DNA of 56,797 nt from Candidatus Azobacteroides sp. (GTDB taxonomy: Bacteria; Bacteroidota; Bacteroidia; Bacteroidales; WRGA01), in NCBI GenBank assembly GCA_021201815.1, contig JAJQEC010000120.1:1-56797 (forward strand). The letters are read 5' to 3'. The notes under the pieces were generated by a model that was not told where the DNA came from, did not search any database, and saw nothing but the letters and a program-made list of their open reading frames with translations. Shown piece by piece: positions 1 to 8,249 of this stretch (position 1 is the first letter of the stretch; each line of letters starts with the position of its first letter). Both the position numbers and the translations under genes were made by a program.

Positions 1-164
1 GTAAAAAATATCATCATTTTTTTATCTAAATTTTGTAAATTCCATATATTTATTTTTTAACAGATTTTTCTTTTTTAATCTTTTGGAACTTATTTTTTGA
101 GAATAAATGATTAAGTTTGCTTGTCTTTACTTTTTTACGTACGTATAATTTTTAATTATTTTGG

Positions 165-1265
165 ATGCTTGGATTAAAAAAACTTCTGTATCCTGTATCT
201 TGGCTATACCGGTTGATTACCTTTTTTAGAAATAAATTATTTGACTGGAATATTCTGAAAGAAAAAGAATATGCTATTCCTGTAATTTGTGTTGGCAATC
301 TTACAGTTGGTGGTACAGGCAAGACTCCTCATATTGAGTATCTTGTAAACTTATTAAAAAACACATATAAAATTGCTGTATTGAGTAGAGGATATAAACG
401 TAAGACTCATGGTTTTCTATTAGCAACACCCGGAGTAAAGGTGGTGGAAATAGGAGATGAGCCTTACCAAATTTATTCTAAATATCCGGATATTATTGTT
501 GCCGTAAGTGAAAGTCGGAGAAAAGGGATAGAGGAATTACTAAAACTTGAAGGAAGTAAAAGACCGGAAATCATCTTATTAGATGATGCTTTTCAGCATC
601 GTTATGTAAAGCCCGGTTATTCTATTTTATTAATGGATTATAACCGTTTGCCTTATAAAGATTCTTTGCTACCGGTAGGAAATCAGAGAGAACCTTTTTC
701 TGCAAAGAAAAGAGCTAATATGGTTCTTGTAACCAAATGTAGTGAAAATATAACTCCTATGGAGATGCTGTTAATCAGAAAAGAACTAAGTCTTTTTCCT
801 TATCAGTCTGTTTTTTTTACCAGATTTAAATATTTAAAATTACTTCCTTTGTATTCTTCTTTTGCAGATGTAAAGGAGATTCCTTTATCCGAAGAAACTT
901 CTCACAGGTCAGTTTTGCTTGTTACAGGTATTGCTTATACTAAGCCGTTAACAGAAGCATTACAGGGTTTTAACTTTTCAATAGAAAAACATCTGAAGTA
1001 TCCGGATCATTATTGGTATAATATTTCGGATATAGAAAAGATAATAAAAGCATTTAAAGAAATTGAAGATGTCAGGAAGGTAATTGTTTTTACGGAAAAG
1101 GATGCAATGAAAATATTCGCATTGAATATTACGGATGAGGAAATCAGAAGTAAGATGTATTATATTCCTATAGAAGTAGATTTTTTAAATAATCAAAGAA
1201 AAGAGTTCGACCAAATAATAGAAAAATATGTTATCACAGATAAAAGAAACAGCATCTTATCTTAA
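165..1265 (+). CDS. lpxK: Tetraacyldisaccharide 4'-kinase (lipid A kinase)
   Basis: Phosphorylates the 4' position of the tetraacyl disaccharide-1-phosphate to give lipid IVA in lipid A synthesis, at the inner face of the inner membrane. The 366-residue protein has an N-terminal hydrophobic/basic segment (about 1-30) for membrane association, a Walker A motif GNLTVGGTGKTP at residues 44-55 and the family motif DDAFQHR at 140-146, with the His of that motif intact. Length fits the family. The ATG at 165 is the first in-frame start and precedes all conserved regions. Its 3' end overlaps the next gene (punA) by 38 bases, and lpxK-punA-thiL is a recurring order in Bacteroidales, so the two are co-transcribed. 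Presence implies the organism makes lipid A. Confidence 0.95.
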   Translation: MLGLKKLLYPVSWLYRLITFFRNKLFDWNILKEKEYAIPVICVGNLTVGGTGKTPHIEYLVNLLKNTYKIAVLSRGYKRKTHGFLLATPGVKVVEIGDEPYQIYSKYPDIIVAVSESRRKGIEELLKLEGSKRPEIILLDDAFQHRYVKPGYSILLMDYNRLPYKDSLLPVGNQREPFSAKKRANMVLVTKCSENITPMEMLLIRKELSLFPYQSVFFTRFKYLKLLPLYSSFADVKEIPLSEETSHRSVLLVTGIAYTKPLTEALQGFNFSIEKHLKYPDHYWYNISDIEKIIKAFKEIEDVRKVIVFTEKDAMKIFALNITDEEIRSKMYYIPIEVDFLNNQRKEFDQIIEKYVITDKRNSILS

Positions 1266-2040
1266 GAAAAGATGGAAGAATATTCCTGAAATCGGAATTA
1301 TTCTGGGAACAGGGCTAGGGGAATTGGTAAATGATCTTGAAGATATTCAACGGATACCCTATACGGAAATACCGAATTTCCCGGTTTCTACAGTAGAAGG
1401 TCATTCAGGAAACCTGATCAAAGGGTTATTAGGAAATGTACCTGTGTTGGTAATGCAAGGTCGGTTTCATTATTACGAAGGATATTCCATGAAAGAAGTT
1501 ACCTTTCCGGTTCGTGTAATGAAAGAATTAGGAGTTAAGTATCTATTTATCTCAAATGCCTCAGGAGGAATGAATCCTGTTTTTGAAGTTGGAGATATTA
1601 TGTTAATTACCGACCATATCAATTTTTTTCCGGAACATCCTTTGAGAGGAAAAAATTATTCGGAATTGGGACCACGTTTTCCGGATATGAGTGAAGCTTA
1701 TTCAAAAGATCTTATTCAAAAGGCTCTTATAATTGCAGAAAAAAATAGTATTTCTTTACAACAAGGAATATATGTCGGGGTGCAAGGTCCTACCTTTGAG
1801 ACTCCGGCAGAATACAAGCTCTTTCGGATTATGGGTGGAGATGCTGTCGGAATGTCCACAGTGCCAGAGGTGATTGTTGCAAATCATGCGGGCATTAAAG
1901 TATTTGCCTTATCTGTCATTACGGACTTGGGAGTGGAAGGTAAAATTGTTGAAATTACTCATGAAGAGGTACAGCAGGCAGCTAATATAGCTCAGCCTAA
2001 AATGACTTTTATTGTGAAGGAACTTATAAAAGATCTTTGA
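1228..2040 (+). CDS. punA: Purine nucleoside phosphorylase
   Basis: Cleaves purine (deoxy)ribonucleosides with phosphate to free base and (deoxy)ribose-1-phosphate in cytoplasmic purine salvage. The 270-residue protein has the trimeric PNP (inosine/guanosine type) signature: phosphate loop GTGLGEL (27-33), EGHSGN (57-62), QGRFHYYEGY (77-86), NASGGMN (110-116), and a base-binding C-terminal part containing GPTFETPAEY and VGMSTVPE followed by SVITD. All expected motifs are present and the length is typical. The ATG at 1228 lies inside the end of lpxK, so translation is probably coupled to it. A gap of 106 bases with its own promoter separates it from thiL. Confidence 0.95.
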   Translation: MLSQIKETASYLKKRWKNIPEIGIILGTGLGELVNDLEDIQRIPYTEIPNFPVSTVEGHSGNLIKGLLGNVPVLVMQGRFHYYEGYSMKEVTFPVRVMKELGVKYLFISNASGGMNPVFEVGDIMLITDHINFFPEHPLRGKNYSELGPRFPDMSEAYSKDLIQKALIIAEKNSISLQQGIYVGVQGPTFETPAEYKLFRIMGGDAVGMSTVPEVIVANHAGIKVFALSVITDLGVEGKIVEITHEEVQQAANIAQPKMTFIVKELIKDL

Positions 2041-2093
2041 TTGTCAGGATTGTTTGTGTGAGGAAAATAAAACTTATTTAAGATGTACCGGAA

Positions 2094-2124
2094 TTGGGAT
2101 ATGTAATTTATTACCATATCTTTG
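2094..2124 (+). promoter_or_regulatory. Bacteroidota-type promoter for thiL
   Basis: TTG at 2094-2096, a 20-base spacer and TATCTTTG at 2117-2124 match the TTTG-N19/20-TAnnTTTG form used by the primary sigma factor of this phylum. It lies 23 bases before the thiL start. Seen in sequence; activity inferred. Confidence 0.6.
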
Positions 2125-2146
2125 TGGAATAATAGTTAATTGATAA

Positions 2147-3196
2147 ATGGAAAGTAAAAAAAGAACAGAAATTTCTTCTTTGGGAGAGTTTGCTTTAATT
2201 GATAAATTGACAGAGTCCGTTCAGTTGAAAAATAGCAGCAGTAAAAAAGGAGTTGGAGATGATGCTGCTGTCATAGCTTATGAAGATAACCTTCAGACAT
2301 TGGTAACAACTGATTTGTTACTTGAAGGAATTCATTTTGATTTGATGTATGTTCCATTAAAGCATTTAGGATATAAATCTGCTATTGTTAATTTTTCTGA
2401 TATTTATGCTATGAATGGAATCCCGAAACAAATAACTGTTTCTTTGGGTGTTTCAAAACGCTTTTCCGTAGAGGATCTTGAGGAGTTTTACACTGGTTTG
2501 AATCTGGCCTGTGAAGAACATGGAGTAGATATTGTAGGTGGTGATACATCAGCTTCTCTTACCGGTTTCTCTATTAGTATAACCTGTTTAGGAAATGCAC
2601 CGGCCGATAAAATTGTCTATAGAAGCGGTGCAAAGGAACAGGATTTAATTTGTGTCTCAGGAGATTTGGGTGCTGCATATATGGGACTGCAATTACTTGA
2701 ACGTGAAAAGAGAGTTTTTGCCGGAGAAAAAGATTTTACTCCTGATTTTTCCGGTAAAGAATATTTACTGGAAAGACAATTAAAACCTCAGGCAAGAAAA
2801 GATATCATAGAACTATTAAAGCAAAATAACATTCAACCGACTTCTATGATTGATATTTCTGACGGCTTATCTTCGGAGTTACTTCATATTTGTTCGCAGA
2901 GTAATGTCGGCTGTCGGGTGTATGAAGAGCATATCCCCATTGATTATCAAACAGCAGTCATGGCTGAAGAATTCAATATGAATCTGGTAACAGCAGCATT
3001 AAATGGAGGAGAAGATTATGAATTGCTTTTTACGGTTCCTTTGTCTGTGCACGAACAAGTGTCTGGATTGAAAGAGATTAAGATTATAGGATATATTACC
3101 AATGCTTCATTGGGAGCAAATCTAATTGCAAGAGATGGTGGGGAAATAGAACTAAAAGCACAAGGCTGGAATTCTTTACAGAGTGAAAACAATTAA
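2147..3196 (+). CDS. thiL: Thiamine-monophosphate kinase
   Basis: Phosphorylates thiamine monophosphate to thiamine pyrophosphate with ATP, the last step of TPP synthesis in the cytoplasm. The 349-residue protein belongs to the PurM/AIR synthase fold: N-terminal GDDAAVI metal/nucleotide motif near residues 38-44, TTDLLLEGIHFD, NFSDIYAMNG (Asp-rich Mg-binding part), GGDTSAS in the middle, and DISDGLSSEL plus GGEDYELLFTVP in the C-terminal half. All ligand-binding acidic residues appear intact. It follows lpxK-punA, the usual Bacteroidales order, but has its own promoter at 2094-2124. No TPP riboswitch is visible upstream. Confidence 0.94.
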   Translation: MESKKRTEISSLGEFALIDKLTESVQLKNSSSKKGVGDDAAVIAYEDNLQTLVTTDLLLEGIHFDLMYVPLKHLGYKSAIVNFSDIYAMNGIPKQITVSLGVSKRFSVEDLEEFYTGLNLACEEHGVDIVGGDTSASLTGFSISITCLGNAPADKIVYRSGAKEQDLICVSGDLGAAYMGLQLLEREKRVFAGEKDFTPDFSGKEYLLERQLKPQARKDIIELLKQNNIQPTSMIDISDGLSSELLHICSQSNVGCRVYEEHIPIDYQTAVMAEEFNMNLVTAALNGGEDYELLFTVPLSVHEQVSGLKEIKIIGYITNASLGANLIARDGGEIELKAQGWNSLQSENN

Positions 3197-3344
3197 AAAA
3201 TAATTTTTTATTTTTTGGAAAGAAAAAGCAAGTAATACCATATCTTTTACTAACGAATTTGTAAAAAGAGTATGTTAATAAAGCTTATTATTTAAACATT
3301 ATTCCTTGTTTTATGTCTATATTCTTAATTAAAGCTCTGTAAAT

Positions 3345-3986
3345 ATGAAAATAATAACCTTTTTAACTTTAGTTTTTCTTTCCACTACTATGGTTTTTGC
3401 CCAACAGGATAGGAAAGCAAAAGAAATATTAGACAATTCTTCTGCATCTTTTTCAAAAGCAGGAGGAATAAAAGCATCTTTTTTATTCACATTAGAAAAT
3501 ACCAAAAGCAAAACAAAAGAGGTGATTCATGGAAGTATTTCCATGAAAGGAAATAAATATATGCTTGAAGCTCCGAATTACCTTGTCTGGTTTGACGGAA
3601 CCAGCCAATGGTTATATATAAAAGGCAACAGTGAAGTAACTCTCACAAAACCGGATAAAGAGGAAGCGCAGATGATAAACCCGGCTGTCTTGATGTCTGT
3701 TTATAAAAGGGGATTTGATTATTCTTATAAAGGAGAAAAATCTTACGAAGGGAAAAATGTATATGAGATACAACTTATTCCTCAGAAAAAAGGAGACTGG
3801 AAAAATGTAACTCTTTATATAGATAAAACTTCAAATTTACCTGTTTATATTTATCTGCAGTACAGCAATGGAATAAATAATATAGTAAAGATCAGTAAAT
3901 ATCAAACAAATCAATCTTTTGTCGATTCGTTTTTTAAATTCGATAAGAGTAAATATCCGAACGTGGATGTAATCGATTTGAGGTAA
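3345..3986 (+). CDS. LolA-like outer membrane lipoprotein carrier
   Basis: A 213-residue exported protein with a clear signal peptide (Lys2, hydrophobic stretch, likely cleavage after VFAQ near residue 20). The mature part is rich in beta-strand-like sequence with GSISMKGNKYMLEAPN and LVWFDGTSQWLY, the pattern of the LolA/LptC-like half-barrel used to carry lipoproteins through the periplasm. Length is normal for Bacteroidota LolA. Here it stands alone between thiL and rplU, with 148 noncoding bases before it. No LolB is visible, as usual in this phylum. Function is by family resemblance; another periplasmic carrier of the same fold is the alternative. Confidence 0.8.
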   Translation: MKIITFLTLVFLSTTMVFAQQDRKAKEILDNSSASFSKAGGIKASFLFTLENTKSKTKEVIHGSISMKGNKYMLEAPNYLVWFDGTSQWLYIKGNSEVTLTKPDKEEAQMINPAVLMSVYKRGFDYSYKGEKSYEGKNVYEIQLIPQKKGDWKNVTLYIDKTSNLPVYIYLQYSNGINNIVKISKYQTNQSFVDSFFKFDKSKYPNVDVIDLR

Positions 3987-4004
3987 AAAACTCTCCTGAA
4001 ATCA

Positions 4005-4034
4005 TTGTAAATAAAAATCTTTTTCTTACTTTTG
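4005..4034 (+). promoter_or_regulatory. Promoter of rplU-rpmA
   Basis: TTG at 4005-4007, exactly 19 bases, then TACTTTTG at 4027-4034: a full match to the Bacteroidota promoter. Transcription should begin near 4041, giving a leader of about 80 bases before rplU. Confidence 0.75.
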
Positions 4035-4049
4035 CACCTCGTTTCCGTA

Positions 4050-4087
4050 AAGGCAAAAAAGAGAATAATAAGAGTTTATTCCGCCTT
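4050..4087 (+). promoter_or_regulatory. Stem-loop in the rplU leader
   Basis: The first part of the predicted leader can fold: aaggc (4050-4054) with gcctt (4083-4087), and inside it gaataa (4063-4068) with ttattc (4076-4081). A strong ggaggt follows at 4091-4096 but is about 25 bases from the start codon, too far to serve it. This could be an autoregulatory leader for L21/L27; the structure is read by eye only. Confidence 0.3.
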
Positions 4088-4121
4088 CTTGGAGGTAACC
4101 TGTGAAAATTAATAAAAACAG

Positions 4122-4433
4122 ATGTACGTAATTGTTGAAATTCAAGGGCAGCAGTTTAAAGCTGAGGCCGGTAAAAAATTATTTGTTCATCGTCTTCCTG
4201 CAGAAGAAGGTTCTACAGTAGAATTTGACAAAGTAATGCTGGTAGATAATGACGGAACTATCACTGTAGGTTCTCCGGTCATAGAAGGAGCAAAAGTGGT
4301 ATGTGAGGTAATTGCTCATGTGAAAGGAGAAAAGATAATCGTTTTCAAAAAGAAAAGAAGAAAAGGATATAGAAAACGTAACGGACACCGTCAGTGTTTT
4401 ACACAAGTGAAAATTAACGAAATTGTAGCGTAA
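4122..4433 (+). CDS. rplU: 50S ribosomal protein L21
   Basis: A large-subunit ribosomal protein of 103 residues that binds 23S rRNA. The beginning [19 protein letters not shown] and the C-terminal [15 protein letters not shown] segment, rich in Arg/Lys for rRNA contact, are the standard L21 features. The length is exactly that of the family. It is followed after 21 bases by rpmA (L27), the near-universal pair, and both run from the promoter at 4005-4034 to the terminator at 4750-4783. Confidence 0.97.
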   Translation: MYVIVEIQGQQFKAEAGKKLFVHRLPAEEGSTVEFDKVMLVDNDGTITVGSPVIEGAKVVCEVIAHVKGEKIIVFKKKRRKGYRKRNGHRQCFTQVKINEIVA

Positions 4434-4454
4434 CGATTAAAAAAGAAATAGAAA

Positions 4455-4718
4455 ATGGCACATAAAAAAGGCGTTGGAAGTTCGAAAAACGGTCGTGAAT
4501 CGGAAAGTAAACGATTAGGCGTAAAAATATTCGGAGGTCAATTTGCAAAAGCCGGAAATATTATTGTTCGTCAGAGAGGAACAGCACACCATCCGGGTGA
4601 AAATGTAGGAATCGGAAAGGATCATACATTGTTTGCATTGGTTACAGGAAAAGTTGTATTCCGCAAAAGAAGAAATAATAAATCTTATGTTTCAGTAGAA
4701 CCAGTAGCAGAAGCTTAA
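4455..4718 (+). CDS. rpmA: 50S ribosomal protein L27
   Basis: Ribosomal protein L27, 87 residues, whose N-terminal tail reaches the peptidyl-transferase centre. [18 protein letters not shown] begins directly with the mature-type sequence, so there is none of the cleavable N-terminal extension known from Firmicutes. Conserved [24 protein letters not shown] is intact. It is the second gene of the rplU-rpmA operon and is followed by a strong hairpin terminator. Confidence 0.97.
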   Translation: MAHKKGVGSSKNGRESESKRLGVKIFGGQFAKAGNIIVRQRGTAHHPGENVGIGKDHTLFALVTGKVVFRKRRNNKSYVSVEPVAEA

Positions 4719-4749
4719 GGAGAACAGAACATCTTTAAAAATATACAAG

Positions 4750-4783
4750 CGGCTTGGTCATTTTTGATCAGGCCGTTTTTATT
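4750..4783 (+). terminator. Rho-independent terminator after rpmA
   Basis: An 11-bp stem (4750-4760 with 4765-4775, two G-T pairs) closes a TTTT loop and is followed by a T run from 4776. It ends the rplU-rpmA transcript. Confidence 0.85.
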
Positions 4784-4876
4784 ATTAGTCCGTATGGAAA
4801 ACTTTTTAAAGTAATAGGGTATAGAAACGTTTTTAAATGAATTATCTGAATCCATTTTTAAAAAGTCAAGATTTCC

Positions 4877-5944
4877 TTAAAATAAATCTAATGATAATTG
4901 AATATATTGATTAGTCTGTTTCTTTTCTTCATTGCTGATTCCCAGCCCTAATAAACGAATGCTTTTTCCTTTAAAGTCACAGTTTTTAAGTAGAGTTTTT
5001 GATTCTTTCCAAAATACCTGAAAATTGTCAATAGAGTGGGGAAGAGTCTTACTACGGGTAATAATCTTAAAATCAGAAAATTTTACTTTTAATGTAATGG
5101 TTTTGCCACGAAAATTCTCTTCTTTTATTCTTTCTATAACTTCCTGGGCTACATGGTATAATTCCATAATAAGTAAAACAATATCATTTTTATCTTGGTT
5201 AAATGTTGTTTCTGCACTAATCGATTTAATTATTCTTTTTGCATTTACTTCTCTCAAATCTATTCCCCGGGCATTCTGATAATAGGTTTTTCCTATTTTC
5301 CCGAATAGTCTGGTTAGACGTTGTTCTGAAATCTGTTTAAGATCATAGCCGGTATATATTCCGTTTTCATGCATTTTTTTGGCTGTTACTTTTCCTACTC
5401 CAAAAAATTGCTCAATTTTAAGTTTTTCTATAAACTTAATAGCCTCATCAGGTTTAATAACAAAGAAACCATTCGGTTTTTTGTAATCAGAAGCGATCTT
5501 TGCTAAAAATTTGTTATAGGAAATTCCTGCAGAAGCACGGAGGCCGGTTTCTTCATATATTTTTTGTTGAATTTCCCGGGCTATAACAGAAGCAGAAACT
5601 ATATTTTTATGATTAATCGTAACATCCAGAAAGGCTTCGTCTAAGGATAAAGGTTCGACCAAATCTGTATATTCAAAAAAAATATTCCTGATTTGCTTGG
5701 AAATTTGTTCATATACTTCAAAACGTGCAGGTACAAAAATGAGTTCCGGACATTTATTTTTTGCCGTTAAAGAAGGCATGGCAGAACGTACTCCAAAACG
5801 CCGGGCTTCATAGCTTGCAGCCGCAACTACTCCTCGCGCTTCAGAATAACCAACTGCTAATGGTTTCCCTCTGAATTCCGGATTATCTCTTTGCTCAACA
5901 GAAGCATAAAAGGCATCCATATCTATATGGATAATTTTTCTCAA
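4877..5944 (-). CDS. dinB: DNA polymerase IV (Y family)
   Basis: Error-prone lesion-bypass DNA polymerase. The 355-residue protein opens with IHIDMDAFYASVE (catalytic Asp8) and has YEARRFGVRSAMP (45-57) and LDEAFLDV (101-108; Asp102 and Glu103 complete the metal site). The central part has the helix-hairpin-helix thumb (FFGVGKVTAKKM), and the little-finger domain occupies the C-terminal third. The last seven residues, QLSLDLF, look like a sliding-clamp binding motif, as expected for recruitment to the clamp. It is a single gene; the terminator of the neighbouring operon lies just upstream, so it should have its own promoter between 5945 and 5980, although none is clear. No LexA-type box was recognised. 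Confidence 0.95.
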   Translation of the reverse strand: MRKIIHIDMDAFYASVEQRDNPEFRGKPLAVGYSEARGVVAAASYEARRFGVRSAMPSLTAKNKCPELIFVPARFEVYEQISKQIRNIFFEYTDLVEPLSLDEAFLDVTINHKNIVSASVIAREIQQKIYEETGLRASAGISYNKFLAKIASDYKKPNGFFVIKPDEAIKFIEKLKIEQFFGVGKVTAKKMHENGIYTGYDLKQISEQRLTRLFGKIGKTYYQNARGIDLREVNAKRIIKSISAETTFNQDKNDIVLLIMELYHVAQEVIERIKEENFRGKTITLKVKFSDFKIITRSKTLPHSIDNFQVFWKESKTLLKNCDFKGKSIRLLGLGISNEEKKQTNQYIQLSLDLF

Positions 5945-5979
5945 CAGGTAAAATAGGTTTTTATTTTACCACAAAGGAA

Positions 5980-6015
5980 TAAAATAAAAAATCTTGAAAA
6001 GCACCTTTTCAAGAT
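5980..6015 (-). terminator. Terminator of the PASTA-rluD-ddl-acyltransferase operon
   Basis: On the minus strand an 11-bp perfect stem (6015-6005 with 6001-5991) with a 3-base loop is followed by a T-rich run (5990-5981). It lies just after the acyltransferase stop codon. Confidence 0.8.
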
Positions 6016-6047
6016 TTTAATATTATTTAATTAAAGGAAGAGTTAAT

Positions 6048-7205
6048 TTATAACTTTTTTTCGATCATTAGTTTGTTCTTTAATGGATTAGAATACATCT
6101 CTAATAATTTTGTTGTGAGATATTCTTTATCTTTTTCCGGCAGAATAATCTTGTTTATTCGTCCTTCAATGTAGGCATTAAAATCTTCTTTTTCTTTAGA
6201 AGTATATTTTTTTTCAAAATTGTTACTTCCATGAAGTTGGTCATATGCAATGTAATTGATGGGATAAATCAGATAATTTTTATAAATTTCTTCATCTATT
6301 AGCTTTCCCACTGAAGAAACCTGGATGGTTTTATCTGCATCCGGGGAAATTTGATTTATTTTATCATTGATTGAATTGCAAATATGGAAATGTACTTTTC
6401 CTTTAAAACCGAATATGCCGGTTTCCATATTTCTTAAGTCATCAATATCCTGTTTTTTATATTCAGGATTGTCCCTTTTTAACTGAAATTCCTGAGCTTT
6501 CAGATAATCGCAGGGATCATATTCATAAGAAATCGAGAGCGGGGTGACATTCAACTCTTTTATGTTTTCCAGAAACGATTTTTCTCCTCCCAAACTAAGC
6601 ATTTTCAGTATGCTGTCTTGGGTACGATCATTTGAATCTTTAGCCCTTCCTTCTCGCTGAGCAATCCAAAGAGAGTTTTTCTTTTCTTTAATTACGTAAT
6701 GAATATAGGAGGACAGACGTTTTGAAACTTCTAGCATTTGGCGTTTTGAAACACCTCTTTGAACGATAAAACTTTTATTAATCCTTACCAGATCATTTAT
6801 CCAGGGATATATAAGTAGATTATCACCTATTGCGACTTCCGTAGAATCAAAACCATCTCTGAATAACTGAATATTAAAGAATGCTGCATCCAATATAATA
6901 TCTCTATGATTAGAAATATATGTTGCCGGTTTTTCCTTCCTGATACTTTCCATTCCATAGATGGTTAGTTCGGAAGTGGTTCTGTTTGCAATACCAAATA
7001 AAAAAGGGATAATCAGTTTATCCTGAAAATCAAAAATGCTTTTACAGGAACGCATAATCGTTGAAAATTCTTCAAAGTCTATGCCCGGAACAGAGAATTC
7101 CACAGCATGCCTGAATCTATCTTCCTTTAATAACCTATCAATAGCTTGAGAAATTTCATTTCCTTCAAGAGGCCTTATTTCATCAAAATCAGCGCTGTAA
7201 CTCAT
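6048..7205 (-). CDS. PlsC-like phospholipid acyltransferase
   Basis: A 385-residue protein of the glycerol-3-phosphate/1-acylglycerol-3-phosphate acyltransferase superfamily. The acceptor-binding segment YISNHRDIILDAAF (residues 97-110) resembles the catalytic HX4D block, and IVQRGVSKRQ plus WIAQREGRAKDSND match the downstream acyltransferase blocks. It is longer than a typical PlsC and fits the Bacteroidota form of about 380 residues. There is no obvious transmembrane helix; membrane association would be peripheral. It is the last gene of an operon with ddl, rluD and a PASTA protein, the usual order in Bacteroidales. The likely product is phosphatidic acid or another acylated lipid, but substrate specificity cannot be read. 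Confidence 0.8.
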   Translation of the reverse strand: MSYSADFDEIRPLEGNEISQAIDRLLKEDRFRHAVEFSVPGIDFEEFSTIMRSCKSIFDFQDKLIIPFLFGIANRTTSELTIYGMESIRKEKPATYISNHRDIILDAAFFNIQLFRDGFDSTEVAIGDNLLIYPWINDLVRINKSFIVQRGVSKRQMLEVSKRLSSYIHYVIKEKKNSLWIAQREGRAKDSNDRTQDSILKMLSLGGEKSFLENIKELNVTPLSISYEYDPCDYLKAQEFQLKRDNPEYKKQDIDDLRNMETGIFGFKGKVHFHICNSINDKINQISPDADKTIQVSSVGKLIDEEIYKNYLIYPINYIAYDQLHGSNNFEKKYTSKEKEDFNAYIEGRINKIILPEKDKEYLTTKLLEMYSNPLKNKLMIEKKL

Positions 7206-7229
7206 ATTTTTTCAAATACTGTAAATTGT

Positions 7230-8219
7230 TCATTTAAGGTTTGCCAAACGAATACTTTCTTCTATAATATCCGTCATTACTTCTTTAATATTTAATCCGG
7301 CAGCTTTTATTTGTTGAGGAATAAAACTGGTTTCTGTCATACCCGGAGTTGTATTAACTTCAAGTAGATAAATTCCATCTTTTCCTATAATAAAATCAAT
7401 ACGGATAATTCCCTGGCAACCCAGGATATCATAAATAAAAGATGTAATCTGTTGAATGCGTATTGTCAGTTCCTCGGATATACGGGCAGGTGTTATTTCT
7501 TCTACTTTGCTAGCTGTATACTTTGCTTCAAAATCAAAGAATTCATTTTTGCTGACAACTTCTGTAATTGGAAGAGACACCTTTTGTTGTTTTATTTTAT
7601 AACAACCACATGTCACCTCTGTTCCGGAAATAAATCTTTCTATGATAACTTCCTTTCCTTCTTGAAAAGCTTTTGCAATGGCTGGTTGTATCTCAGAAAC
7701 TTCTTTTACTTTTGTTACTCCGAAACTGGACCCCCCTACATTTGATTTTATAAAACAAGGTAATCCTATCTTTTCTAAAACTTCTTCATCGGAAATTACC
7801 TGCTCTTTTCTTAATAATAAAGACTCCGCAACTTTTATACCATATACCTTGAGATATTGATTACAGGTAAATTTATTAAAAGTTAGTGCTGAAACCAAGA
7901 CATTACAAGAGGTATAAGGAATACCCAACATCTCAAAATAGCCTTGTAATAAGCCGTTTTCCCCGGGAGTACCATGAATAGTTATATAGGCACAATCAAA
8001 TTTTATTTTTTTATTATCAATTATAAAACTAAAGTCGTTCTTATCAATCAAGTAGCTTTGGTCAGCATCCATAACTTCCCATATTCCCTGGCGGATAGAT
8101 ATAAGGTATCGATTATATTTTTGTTCATCAATAAAACTATATATTCCTTTGCCGCTTTTTACGGAGACAATCCATTCTGAAGAATCTCCACCGCATATGA
8201 TAGCTACATTTTTTTTCAT
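7230..8219 (-). CDS. ddl: D-alanine--D-alanine ligase
   Basis: Joins two D-alanines with ATP for peptidoglycan precursors in the cytoplasm. The 329-residue ATP-grasp protein shows the N-terminal GGDSSEWIVSVKSG (10-23), HGTPGENGLLQGYFE (82-96) for substrate binding, the ATP-grasp IKSNVGGSSFGV loop, and the Mg-binding end LLEVNTTPGMTETSFIPQQ. All catalytic blocks are present. It sits 24 bases before the acyltransferase and 30 bases after rluD in a minus-strand operon. Nothing suggests a D-Ala-D-Lac variant, but specificity was not tested. Confidence 0.95.
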   Translation of the reverse strand: MKKNVAIICGGDSSEWIVSVKSGKGIYSFIDEQKYNRYLISIRQGIWEVMDADQSYLIDKNDFSFIIDNKKIKFDCAYITIHGTPGENGLLQGYFEMLGIPYTSCNVLVSALTFNKFTCNQYLKVYGIKVAESLLLRKEQVISDEEVLEKIGLPCFIKSNVGGSSFGVTKVKEVSEIQPAIAKAFQEGKEVIIERFISGTEVTCGCYKIKQQKVSLPITEVVSKNEFFDFEAKYTASKVEEITPARISEELTIRIQQITSFIYDILGCQGIIRIDFIIGKDGIYLLEVNTTPGMTETSFIPQQIKAAGLNIKEVMTDIIEESIRLANLK

Positions 8220-8249
8220 TTATATAAATCTATTCTAAAAGAAAGTTCT

